A DNA stretch of 27,906 bases, taken from positions 1-27,906 of IMG/VR virus record IMGVR_UViG_3300037674_001028, one strand, 5' to 3'. Below, one piece after another: positions 20,393 to 27,906 of the stretch (positions within the stretch are counted from its first letter, which is position 1; the number at the start of each line of letters is the position of its first letter). Source of the stretch: a virus. Below the pieces are notes generated by a model. The model saw only the letters and a program-made list of their open reading frames with translations, had not been told where the DNA came from and ran no database searches. The position numbers and the translations under genes were made by a program.

Positions 20393-23128
20393 TTAGTTTC
20401 CTACGTATGAATAATTGCTATACGTATTTGTGTTTACAATTCGTCCATTTGGGAAAGTCGAGTAACCTGTAGGAGCATTGCCACCCTCAACTGAACCTTG
20501 CTGTTTGTAAGTGTGAGGCATTTCATGTAACCGAACCTTGACGAATGGATTGTCAGGTGTCATTGGCGTTAATCCCATTACGATAAACTTGTGTTTTAAT
20601 AAAAATAGATTTGATCCACTTGAATGAGAAATCGCCTCTGTATTGTAATTGCCCCTTGAAACAACAATAGCCGTCCCTGACGGTACGCCCGTTACTACAA
20701 GAGCTTCGGGTTGACCTGTTCCTAACCCTAATAAAATGTCCGCAGGTGATGGTTTTATCATCAAAACATCGCCTATTGCAAAAAGGTTGGAATCCGATAC
20801 GGTTATAGAGGTCGCTGATGTGTTTAAACTGTTGCCCGTATTCCCTTTTGCTATCGCTCGCAGTGACGGTTTCAGCATAGGGTGATCAAGTGCAACTACG
20901 TCACCAAGCTGAAGATTGCAGTGAGTATGGAATACTTCGATTTCTACTTCGTCTCTTGGCGTAGCAAACCAATCTACCAAATGTTCTACAAAAAGTTTTG
21001 CCGTTGCCGTATCACGAATCAGCTTCGACTTATAACTGCTGTCGCTTACATTGAATGCCGTCATTCTGTGAGGAGTTCGTCCGTTTAGTGTTGCTACTGT
21101 TTTGTAGTTTATTTGAGAAATAATAGAGTCACCGTTTACATTAGGGCCAATATAATAATTTATATTTGCCCCTGAACTGTTAACCACACTTCCTGATAAT
21201 GGCTCTATTGTTATTTGAGTGTTACTGTCTACCGTTTTTACTTTGTAACTTATATCTCCCTCAATATAAACCATTTCCCCTACAACAATTCCATCCGAAT
21301 TGAATGTTGCATTACTGTCTGTTAATATTCCTGTTCCTGACGAACCCCCTACCACCTCACCATCATTGCTCGTCACACGACTACGACCCGAAGCTATTTC
21401 AACAAGTTTGTATTGGTCTGAAGCAGGGTTTTTTTGATACGAAACCGAAACCTCGTTAATTGCTTCACTGATCGGTATCGGTTTAATACGAATAGAATAA
21501 TCCCATTTAGATGGATCGCCTGTATCACCCCTAACAGGGCAATCCCAATCAGCAGATATTAGCGCATTCGGTGTCCGTGTTTTGTCCATAGCCGAAACGC
21601 TCCACCCTCCCTCCTCAGGGAATAGATGTAGCCCTGCTTGAAAACAAAAATCTTCAATCCATGTCGTATCAACCTGTTCTGTTAATGCAAAATCAAACTT
21701 CCAATCGGTTCTACTTGTAGCCGTTGCTGACCAACCGTTTTTGATGCTTGCTGTCGGCAAATTCAAACCAAACTTATGACGCATAATAGCCTGTAATATG
21801 TGGACAGGATTACGCAACAAAACACCGTTACCTGAAACAACACTACCGTCCCTGTATTGTGTCGCTGTGTCAGTAAACCCCTGCCCCTCTACAAAAACTT
21901 GAGGAGCATCATTTTGAAACGCTAACATATCTTCAAACACGACGATAAGTTCTATGTCGCCAATTATACAAGCATCCGCATCACTTGCTTGTGTTCCAAC
22001 TATTTTTACGTTCAGTAAAGCGAAAGCCCAATCAGTGAAATCAGAAGCAGTGAGTGTAATGTCTTGAAAATCTCCTGATCCCGTTAGTGTTGTTGCTCCT
22101 CCAATAGCCGTAGTGTCATTGTATAAATTTAGCGTTCCCTGACCGTTAGACCTGTAGACGCGAAGCGTAACGCTTGACACTGCCCCAAGTTTCGGTACGG
22201 TTGACAGGTAAACCCACAAAGTGTCAGAACTTGTTAGCCTTACATTATTCCCCGTCTCACCGTTTGCCGTGTAATACCAATCGCTTTGGTCGTTACCTGA
22301 TTTTGTTCGTGATGGGCGTAAAATTAACGAACGTAATGGAGAACTAACCCCAACCCTTGACTGTGAAACGCTTCCACCTGCAGGGATACTTGTATTTGCG
22401 CCTGTATTGCTTGGAGAATTTACTTTCGCAAATGCGTTGGCTTGTTCATACCACTGATACGTTGACCCTGTAGTCGATGAGTTGAATGGCCTTACGCCCT
22501 CTATTGCAAATTTGTCTACCATTAAAATCGGCATCAATGCGACATCGCTGTCCGATCTGTCGTGAGGGCCATCCTCAAGTTTGCCAAACGCAAGCGGAAC
22601 AGGTTTCCCAAAATCATAAGCAAACGGATATTTTATAGGCTCTGACAGAAGCGACGGAAATGGTTGTATTTGATTACGCGAATTGTCTTTGATATTTATC
22701 GTCCAAACATTGTTCGCGTTTTGGTGCGTATCAACAACCCCCCGAAACAATTCTAATCGGTCATTGTAAACCTGAGAGCCATCAACAAAAACCATATAAA
22801 AACGAAATTCGTCATTCTGTATTAAATACGAATCAGTAAGGTCAGACAATAATTCTTCGTTGCGAACCCGTAATGTTGCACCTGCAACAGACGCAAGACC
22901 CCCTCGCGTACGCAAACTCGCCATACCTAAACCGACAGACCCCCTTTGTGGGAGCGAATCAGCGTAGGTGTAGGCAGTTCCACCATCATTGATAGTTATA
23001 GCCCTTGAGCCATACAAAACGTTAAGAGCGGAGCCTGTATATTGGTCTATTTCTGCCTCAACCAACCAAGCTACAGAAACCCCGTTGTCAAAACGGTTGT
23101 TATTTTGTTGTGTAGTCGTTGTTTTCAT
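20393..23128 (-). CDS. Tail hub/tip protein (911 aa)
   Basis: A large, strand-rich protein after the distal tail gene, in the position of tail hub or tip proteins (baseplate hub, J-like). The N-terminal part (residues about 15-185) has VSVAWLVEAEIDQYTG and FFRGVVDT-like strands ending in LSEPIKYPF. A central beta domain follows (ADACIIGDIELIVVF), then TWIEDFCFQAGLHLFPEEGG. The C-terminal part has FVEHLVDWFATPRDEVEIEV and LQLGDVVALDHPML, typical of hub domains. It probably links the tube to the fibres and tape measure. The assignment rests on order and architecture. Confidence 0.7.
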   Translation of the reverse strand: MKTTTTQQNNNRFDNGVSVAWLVEAEIDQYTGSALNVLYGSRAITINDGGTAYTYADSLPQRGSVGLGMASLRTRGGLASVAGATLRVRNEELLSDLTDSYLIQNDEFRFYMVFVDGSQVYNDRLELFRGVVDTHQNANNVWTINIKDNSRNQIQPFPSLLSEPIKYPFAYDFGKPVPLAFGKLEDGPHDRSDSDVALMPILMVDKFAIEGVRPFNSSTTGSTYQWYEQANAFAKVNSPSNTGANTSIPAGGSVSQSRVGVSSPLRSLILRPSRTKSGNDQSDWYYTANGETGNNVRLTSSDTLWVYLSTVPKLGAVSSVTLRVYRSNGQGTLNLYNDTTAIGGATTLTGSGDFQDITLTASDFTDWAFALLNVKIVGTQASDADACIIGDIELIVVFEDMLAFQNDAPQVFVEGQGFTDTATQYRDGSVVSGNGVLLRNPVHILQAIMRHKFGLNLPTASIKNGWSATATSRTDWKFDFALTEQVDTTWIEDFCFQAGLHLFPEEGGWSVSAMDKTRTPNALISADWDCPVRGDTGDPSKWDYSIRIKPIPISEAINEVSVSYQKNPASDQYKLVEIASGRSRVTSNDGEVVGGSSGTGILTDSNATFNSDGIVVGEMVYIEGDISYKVKTVDSNTQITIEPLSGSVVNSSGANINYYIGPNVNGDSIISQINYKTVATLNGRTPHRMTAFNVSDSSYKSKLIRDTATAKLFVEHLVDWFATPRDEVEIEVFHTHCNLQLGDVVALDHPMLKPSLRAIAKGNTGNSLNTSATSITVSDSNLFAIGDVLMIKPSPADILLGLGTGQPEALVVTGVPSGTAIVVSRGNYNTEAISHSSGSNLFLLKHKFIVMGLTPMTPDNPFVKVRLHEMPHTYKQQGSVEGGNAPTGYSTFPNGRIVNTNTYSNYSYVGN

Positions 23129-23131
23129 GTG

Positions 23132-23500
23132 TTATGTATACGCTAATTGTATGTCTACCTGCCAAGAGTCGTAGTCTGTCGATTTAGCATTCTCTAATCC
23201 ACCCATATAATACGTGTTTGCCTGTGCCGTTCCTTCGTGGTCTGTGTAGGTGAATGGTAACTGTGTGCCTTTTACCGTTGTGTTGATAAATGTTTTTAAG
23301 GCGTTGTATTTCGCTTCAGACAAATACGACCAATGCAAAATAGGATTACTAATCGTTGTTGTGCTTCGCGTTATAGAAACCACACGACCCCCCATCGCTC
23401 TCGCCCTCTTTTGTATTAGGTTTTCGTTAACCTCTTCAGGGTGATCAGGCGCAGGTAGTGTTGCTGTCGTTGAACTGTAAGTGAATATTACGTCTGCCAT
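23132..23500 (-). CDS. Minor tail/distal tail protein (122 aa)
   Basis: ATG 23500, with AGGAT overlapping the end of the tape measure gene. A beta-rich protein with the pattern of small minor tail proteins that follow the tape measure: GGRVVSITRSTTTISNPILH WSYLSEAKYNALKTFINTT and FTYTDHEG, ending DSWQVDIQLAYT. In lambda-like order this is the gpM-type or distal tail position, connecting the tube tip to the hub. Confidence 0.65.
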   Translation of the reverse strand: MADVIFTYSSTTATLPAPDHPEEVNENLIQKRARAMGGRVVSITRSTTTISNPILHWSYLSEAKYNALKTFINTTVKGTQLPFTYTDHEGTAQANTYYMGGLENAKSTDYDSWQVDIQLAYT

Positions 23501-23504
23501 ATTT

Positions 23505-26114
23505 TTATCCTATCGCTCTATCGGCTATAGCGTCCTCTATTGCTGAAATTATTTGACCTTGTATCCCTGTTGCCGTGAAATCTATAAACTGACCCAAATC
23601 TACAACTACGGTATCAAATGAATTCGCAAAATCGTTAATTGCGTTGTTGTATATCGGTTGCGCTGTATTCATTGCTCCACGAACATTCTCAGGGTTAGCC
23701 GTATATTCTACAGAGCTTGGACTTTGCCCTATTCCATCGGTTCCACCTGCTCCACCTGTTCCACCTGTTCCACCTCCTCTACTTGCAAGGTCTGATGATC
23801 GTCCAATCCCTTCAATTTGAGCTTGGAAACGACTCATAACCTGTTGCTGTAGGTAAACATCACCCCCTGCCAACTTCATATCACGCTGTAAATCTGTTCG
23901 GGCTTGAATCGCTTCGCCTTGAAAGCGGAGCCTCGCAACTTTGCTTTCTGTTTCAGTTAGTGCTTTAGATGCTCTATTCGTTGAACGCAAACTGCTTGCA
24001 AGCCCGTCAAAAGCATCCATAGTAGATAACGCTTCCGTTCCCAACATAGTCATATCAAAATCTTGTCCAAAAAGATCGCGCCCTGTTTGGTGTATATTTG
24101 TAATCCCTGCGCCCTCTATTCGTGACATAGTACGGTTTCTTTGTTCTCCCCCTGTCATACTAAGTGTCTTAAAAAATACGTCTAATATTTGTCTTTCGAT
24201 ATATGCTTCTGCTTGTCCTACAGAGCTAAAGCCTAACGATTCATTTTGCATCAAGTCTGTAATCGTGCTTGGTTGCATTTGCTGAGAATAAATTTCTGTA
24301 TACAAATCTCTGACAGGGGCAAGCATCGCTTCCACTTGACTTTCATATTGCGGAAGATTCGCGAGCCTAACCCCAAACGCTTGATCTGTCGCATCATTCG
24401 CAAGCCTTAACATTTCAACGCGAAATTTTGCTAAAGCATCTGTAGCAGAATCGATAGGACTTAATAAATTTGCCACGACATCACCTGCACGAATTATCCC
24501 TTGAAAAACTGCAAGTCCTTTTTCTATTGGATTACCCGAAGCAAAAGCAGTCACTAAATCTCCAAACGTACCGACAATCTTTCTAAGCCTTGGGTCAATC
24601 TCTCCTAAAACGCTTCCTAATTTATTGAAATTTATGCCCGTATCTAAAATTCTCTCAGAAAGACCTGCAGGTGCAAAATCTTCTAAGTTTAAATCTAATT
24701 CAGTAGAAAAAATGTCTCCGAAATTTTCTGCTACTTCCTCAACCGCAGGGACAGGAAGCGAATTGAGTATCTTTTTTCTTAAATTTGCTATCTCTTCGGG
24801 GCTAAGTTGCGTACCGAACTCTTCTTTTACAGCATCTGTCATATTATTAATTTGCTGTTGCGCGTGCGCGTCTATCCCTGTAGCCTCAAGCCCTGCATCA
24901 ACGGCCAAAGTATTGTCAACTTTAGCTCCATATGTTACCTGTCCTACCGCAGGGTTGTAACTACCATCCTTCGCAATCGCATTATTTAAAATGTCGAAAA
25001 CGTCGCCTGACAAGTTACCTGCGCGACTATCAAGTTTTGTTCCGTTACTTGTCAAACTCCCTGTAGGTGCGCCAACATTAGGGAATAACATTGCCCCTTC
25101 TTTAGGTGCGCCTTGCGGACCATACTTAGACCAATCAACATTGCCTTGCGCTTTTTTTATGTTATCCACCCAACTCGCAGACTTCCCATTTAGGGAATCT
25201 ATGTTGTTTGCTATAACGAGTAAGGCTTCTGCAAATAAATTACTTGCACCGATTGCTTCGTCTAAGTCGCCTACTAAGTCCATAAGGCTATTGCCTAAAA
25301 CAGTACTTGCTTGAGCTATTGTTGACTTCGTTTTACCGAACTCTTCTGCTGTAGCTTGTTCCATTTTCTGTAATGCGCCAATAACCTTGTCTGCTGTCAA
25401 TTCACCTTCCGCACCCATAGCTTTTAATGCGCCTACTCCAACCCCTAAACCCGTTGCGATTGTCTCTGCAAGCATTGGAGTCTGTTCTAAAATACTGTTC
25501 AGCTCCTCTCCTCTTAACGCTCCTGCCGCGAATCCTTGCCCCAACTGCATAAGGGCTGCGTCTGCAGATTCGGCAGAGGCACCTGATAAGGCTACCGCCT
25601 GACTAATTGTTTCTGTTACAGCAAGAAGTTCTACTTGGCTTATGTTCAAGTCTTTCGTCGTTCTTGCAATTCTTGCATAAAGGTCTACAGTTGATTCCCA
25701 TCCCACCCTACTTCTATTTGCTATTTGGAAAGTAGCAGTAGAGACCCTGTTTAATTCTTTTTGTGTGTTTGTAACAAGACGTAGACGATTGTCCATCCTG
25801 TTTACAGTGTCAGCTATTGTTAAAAATTGCCTACCCATTAAAGCAGTGGTTACAGCTACCGCACCAAACGCAACTTTTGCCCTCGTAAGGCTCCCTGTGA
25901 GTCTTTTAAACTTCCCACCTGTTTTTTCGGACTCATCGCCTGTCTTTTTAACTTCATCACCAAGCTCGTCAACTTCTCTCTGTGCCCTGTCAAAAGCATT
26001 AGCCATATCGCTCGTTGAACGCTTTAATTGGTCTAACGTTCTCGACATTTTTTTGACAGGCATACTAACATTGTCTTTAACTTCTATTTTCAATGTTCTT
26101 GTATCAGCTACCAT
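23505..26114 (-). CDS. Tail tape measure protein (869 aa)
   Basis: Starts in a TAATG overlap with the frameshift half of the chaperone gene. Residues 1-75 are charged and helical. Residues about 75-300 fit the tape-measure N-terminal domain (LTGSLTRAKVAFGAVAVTTA; NRMDNRLRLVTNTQKELNRV; LRGEELNSILEQTPMLAETI). Helical and hydrophobic stretches follow. Near residues 780-791 a GGT/GGA repeat is coded by four 9-bp units (23741-23776). At about 0.15 nm per residue, the family rule of thumb, the tail would be near 130 nm. Confidence 0.88.
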   Translation of the reverse strand: MVADTRTLKIEVKDNVSMPVKKMSRTLDQLKRSTSDMANAFDRAQREVDELGDEVKKTGDESEKTGGKFKRLTGSLTRAKVAFGAVAVTTALMGRQFLTIADTVNRMDNRLRLVTNTQKELNRVSTATFQIANRSRVGWESTVDLYARIARTTKDLNISQVELLAVTETISQAVALSGASAESADAALMQLGQGFAAGALRGEELNSILEQTPMLAETIATGLGVGVGALKAMGAEGELTADKVIGALQKMEQATAEEFGKTKSTIAQASTVLGNSLMDLVGDLDEAIGASNLFAEALLVIANNIDSLNGKSASWVDNIKKAQGNVDWSKYGPQGAPKEGAMLFPNVGAPTGSLTSNGTKLDSRAGNLSGDVFDILNNAIAKDGSYNPAVGQVTYGAKVDNTLAVDAGLEATGIDAHAQQQINNMTDAVKEEFGTQLSPEEIANLRKKILNSLPVPAVEEVAENFGDIFSTELDLNLEDFAPAGLSERILDTGINFNKLGSVLGEIDPRLRKIVGTFGDLVTAFASGNPIEKGLAVFQGIIRAGDVVANLLSPIDSATDALAKFRVEMLRLANDATDQAFGVRLANLPQYESQVEAMLAPVRDLYTEIYSQQMQPSTITDLMQNESLGFSSVGQAEAYIERQILDVFFKTLSMTGGEQRNRTMSRIEGAGITNIHQTGRDLFGQDFDMTMLGTEALSTMDAFDGLASSLRSTNRASKALTETESKVARLRFQGEAIQARTDLQRDMKLAGGDVYLQQQVMSRFQAQIEGIGRSSDLASRGGGTGGTGGAGGTDGIGQSPSSVEYTANPENVRGAMNTAQPIYNNAINDFANSFDTVVVDLGQFIDFTATGIQGQIISAIEDAIADRAIG
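23741..23776 (-). repeat. Four 9-bp tandem repeats in the tape measure gene
   Basis: On the + strand TTCCACCTG, CTCCACCTG, TTCCACCTG and TTCCACCTC follow each other in frame and encode Gly-Gly-Thr/Ala units. Such repeats can change copy number by slippage without frameshift and would alter a flexible linker. Confidence 0.65.
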
Positions 26115-26494
26115 TATTTTTTTGCCTTTGCTTTGGCTTGTCTTTGTTCCATTTTTTTATTCTGAAATTCAAGGTATACATTGTCTATGGATTTTATTAT
26201 CAAAAACAGACGTTCGAATTCATCAAAGTCATCTATGCCGTAACGTATTGCATAACTGTTGATTGTGTCGAACGGTATCGGTAGAGGTACGCTTCCAAAT
26301 CCCCCCGAAGCGTAGGGTCGAGAAGATGAGAGGATTTGAAATGCGTCTAATATCCACGCATTATCTGCGTAAGGTGTCGGTGCGTCATCAAGTGCTTTTT
26401 TTGTCCCTAATGTTTCTTGGCCTTTTTCTCTTTTACGCTTTAGGCGATCAAGATGTGGCCCCCATTCTAACTGCCACCTGATGACTTCTGTGAG
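26114..26494 (-). CDS. Tail assembly chaperone T-part, made by -1 frameshift
   Basis: This frame has no start of its own. It opens after a stop at 26506-26504, and the preceding G gene enters it by a -1 shift at A AAA AAC (26500-26494), read in frame as TCA AAA AAC. The T part is 126 residues: LTEVIRWQLEWGPHLDRLKR, then NAWILDAFQILSSSRPYASG, GIDDFDEFERLFLIIKS, and a basic end (KKMEQRQAKAKAKK). The fusion would be 131 + 126 = 257 residues. As in lambda G/GT, the fusion should recruit tube subunits to the tape measure. Stop overlaps the tape measure start. Confidence 0.85.
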   Translation of the reverse strand, partial: LTEVIRWQLEWGPHLDRLKRKREKGQETLGTKKALDDAPTPYADNAWILDAFQILSSSRPYASGGFGSVPLPIPFDTINSYAIRYGIDDFDEFERLFLIIKSIDNVYLEFQNKKMEQRQAKAKAKK

Positions 26495-26886
26495 TTTTTT
26501 GAGCTATCCTCAATTTCAGTTGCCCTAAAGTTAGTCAGATCATTGGCAACAAGCAAGACATCCTCACGGAAATCCTTTAGTTCATTTAATAATTTTTCTG
26601 CATTTTTAGAGCTATACTTAATAGGTTTACCGTCATACTCTATCCCCTCCCAATCAACTAACACTGTTTCGGCAATACATTTAGTTACAATATCCGTCTG
26701 TATTTCTTCGCTAATTGTTCCTCTATCCCTTGCGTGACGATGTGGTTTCATTAACGCTTGCGCCCTGCGTTGATAATTATTGTTTCCAACGCGAGCAATT
26801 TTCAGTTTTGCTCCGTCACCCCAATCTATCCACGCTCCGTTATCTTCTGCTTCTTCGTCCGTCTTGTATTTCTTAGCTAAATCCAT
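26467..26886 (-). CDS. Tail assembly chaperone G (139 aa)
   Basis: ATG 26886 with CGAGGT upstream. Soluble, charged helical protein (MDLAKKYKTDEEAEDNGAWI; IVTKCIAETVLVDWEG; NAEKLLNELKDFREDVLLVA) of the type found between the tube gene and the tape measure. If no frameshift occurs, translation ends at TAG after SSGGS. The slippery site lies at codon 131, eight codons before the stop, so a small share of ribosomes gives the G-T fusion. Confidence 0.85.
   Translation of the reverse strand: MDLAKKYKTDEEAEDNGAWIDWGDGAKLKIARVGNNNYQRRAQALMKPHRHARDRGTISEEIQTDIVTKCIAETVLVDWEGIEYDGKPIKYSSKNAEKLLNELKDFREDVLLVANDLTNFRATEIEDSSKNSQKSSGGS
26494..26500 (-). promoter_or_regulatory. Programmed -1 frameshift slippery heptamer A AAA AAC
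   Basis: The - strand reads TCA AAA AAC TCA in the G frame, giving the canonical X XXY YYZ heptamer A AAA AAC. It lies inside the 39-base region where both frames are open (26503 to the G stop at 26467). Confidence 0.88.
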
Positions 26887-26899
26887 TTTTACCTCGTAT

Positions 26900-26927
26900 G
26901 TAAGGGTTGTAAGGGTTTTGTAAGGGT
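26900..26927 (-). repeat. Three ACCCTTAC repeats in the chaperone gene leader
   Basis: ACCCTTAC is read on the - strand at 26927-26920, 26916-26909 and 26907-26900, upstream of the ribosome site of the G gene. The first two overlap the CCCTTACAAAAC element (26926-26915) shared with leaders at 3144 and 15964. Confidence 0.6.
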
Positions 26928-26934
26928 ATTTCCC

Positions 26935-26973
26935 AAAAGTGAGTGAGGTGCGCCCCTACCTCGCACCCCACTC
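26935..26973 (-). terminator. Stem-loop after the tail tube gene, possible weak terminator
   Basis: On the - strand GAGTGGGGTGCG (26973-26962) pairs with CGCACCTCACTC (26952-26941), 12 bp with one wobble, around a 9-base loop. Only four T (26938-26935) follow after AC. It lies just past a palindrome GCGGTTAACCGC (26974-26985). It probably reduces read-through from the abundant tube gene into the chaperone gene. Confidence 0.55.
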
Positions 26974-27007
26974 GCGGTTAACCGCCTATTTTCTGTAGGG
27001 ACGGTTA

Positions 27008-27906
27008 TTACGCTATAACTCTTGTCACTACTATAGTTTTTTCTACGCCCCCGACAGACGTCGCAGGTTCAGCAGAAAAATCAAATGATAGCATAATGTC
27101 TGTGTCTACTCCACCGTTTGTCGCAGGTTCAGCAGTCAACGCGCACGAAGGCATTTCAAAACAATACCTGTCGCTGTTTTGCATGTTGAGCGTAAATGCG
27201 ATAGGCTGTTTGGTGAAATTCTGTAAATCAAGATCAAGGTCAGCATATGTAGAAGCATCAAGATACACAGAAAAACTACCTGTTACATCTACTGCGCCCT
27301 GTGGCATCCTTGTGGCTTTTAATGACCCCAACCCCTTCGCAGGTCTGTTAGGTGTGGAGATGTTAATTGACAAATCCATGACATCGTAAGATACCGTGGC
27401 ATTGTTAATTATAAGCGATTCAAACCCGTCTACCTCTGACACGACATCCTGATCGTAGGCATCCGTGACCGAACCGCTTCCCTGTCCTCCTGACGCTTGA
27501 TACCGATCCTTTGCGTCAAACGCAACATTACCCGTTATAATACCTGACGGAGTTTGGGACAAAGAAAACGAATTAACCCTCGCGCCTAACATTGCATGCC
27601 ATTTGTTGGTCAGGTCTTGATATTGTTGCTGTAGGCCGTAGCTGTCGCTTGCTGTTCCGTTAGAAATTGATACTCCTTTAACGGTGACAGTATCACCTGC
27701 CGATTCGGTTGCCATTCCACCGTTATTACTAACAGTGAAACCTGCCCCCGAACCCGTTATAGTGGCAACGCGCTTCCAACCGTTATTGCCTGACTCTGTA
27801 AAACCATCCACATACACCCACGAACCAACGGGTACGCTTGAGAATGGCGTACCGCTCGATATTGATATGGTTGTCGAATTAGCTGAAATGGTTGTTTCTG
27901 ATACAG
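27008..27906 (-). CDS. Major tail tube protein (5' end beyond the window)
   Basis: The frame is open to the right edge, so the start is outside; an internal GTG at 27817 is not taken as the start because coding sequence (ending SSVPVGSW) continues upstream of it. The protein is beta-rich and Gly/Thr/Ser-rich: VSFSLSQTPSG-like strands, IINNATVSYDVMDLSINIST, VDVTGSFSVYLDASTYADLD, and an ending EKTIVVTRVIA. Order (tube, G/GT chaperones, tape measure) supports the call. It resembles the large tube proteins of some siphoviruses. Confidence 0.75.
   Translation of the reverse strand, partial: VSETTISANSTTISISSGTPFSSVPVGSWVYVDGFTESGNNGWKRVATITGSGAGFTVSNNGGMATESAGDTVTVKGVSISNGTASDSYGLQQQYQDLTNKWHAMLGARVNSFSLSQTPSGIITGNVAFDAKDRYQASGGQGSGSVTDAYDQDVVSEVDGFESLIINNATVSYDVMDLSINISTPNRPAKGLGSLKATRMPQGAVDVTGSFSVYLDASTYADLDLDLQNFTKQPIAFTLNMQNSDRYCFEMPSCALTAEPATNGGVDTDIMLSFDFSAEPATSVGGVEKTIVVTRVIA

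Noticed and set aside
23941-26262. Long + strand frames opposite the tape measure gene (e.g. 23941-24285, 25765-26262)
   Set aside because: They are antisense shadows of the - strand tape measure and chaperone genes, without ribosome sites and with low-complexity Ser/Pro-rich translations.

Overview
The window looks like part of a tailed, non-contractile (siphovirus-type) bacteriophage genome with rather low GC content. It splits into two opposing transcription units. From about 0.5 to 13.05 kb, 24 or so small, tightly packed genes run on the + strand: early or middle functions in recombination, replication, nucleases, regulators, and many proteins I cannot name. From 27.9 down to 13.04 kb, virion, membrane and accessory genes run on the - strand. 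The two units converge and overlap by 15 bp at 13037-13051. The sequence past the left edge starts a third, divergent unit on the - strand. I see no integrase, terminase, capsid, polymerase or tRNA gene here, so lifestyle cannot be judged. The promoters are sigma70-like (TTGTGT, 17 bp, TATAAT) and ribosome sites are strong AGGAG, which fits a host with E. coli-like transcription and translation, for example a proteobacterium. The host itself is not identifiable.

Left edge (1-568): a 17-bp stub of a divergent gene, inverted repeats, an extremely AT-rich block, and four copies of a 10-bp iteron-like repeat (AACTGACCCT). Together these resemble a replication origin or control region. Early region (569-13051): a family of seven near-identical promoters with A-tract upstream elements starts most transcription units. 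A CACCAC element recurs a few bases before the ribosome site of about twelve genes. Recognisable products are a Rad52-type annealing protein, a winged-helix protein with a possible replication role, an HTH plus zinc-binding protein, a PD-(D/E)XK nuclease-like protein, a fold-type II PLP enzyme, a DUF932 protein, a Gp157/Gam-like protein and an OB-fold-like protein. Two non-coding stretches (10540-10712 and 11295-11580) are unusually rich in perfect hairpins.

Late region, in transcription order from the right edge: tail tube protein (cut by the window end), tail assembly chaperones G and G-T joined by a programmed -1 frameshift at A AAA AAC, tape measure, a tail completion or distal tail protein, a large tail hub/tip protein, a fibre with a C-terminal S74 auto-chaperone, two further fibre-type genes and two small virion-associated paralogs. 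After these come a mini-MscS-like membrane protein, a two-TM protein, a consensus - strand promoter, small coiled-coil and basic proteins, a metallophosphoesterase, a one-TM protein, and finally a protein resembling the amino acid:DNA transferases (alpha-glutamyl/putrescinyl thymine pyrophosphorylase group) of thymidine-hypermodifying phages.

The most interesting hypotheses are: (1) possible thymidine hypermodification, linking the transferase-like gene with the phage PLP enzyme; (2) the long structured RNA upstream of the Gp157-like gene; (3) the shared leader elements (CACCAC box; CCCTTACAAAAC on both strands), which may mark a phage-wide post-transcriptional control system; (4) the frameshifted chaperone pair; (5) a phage-encoded MscS-like protein.
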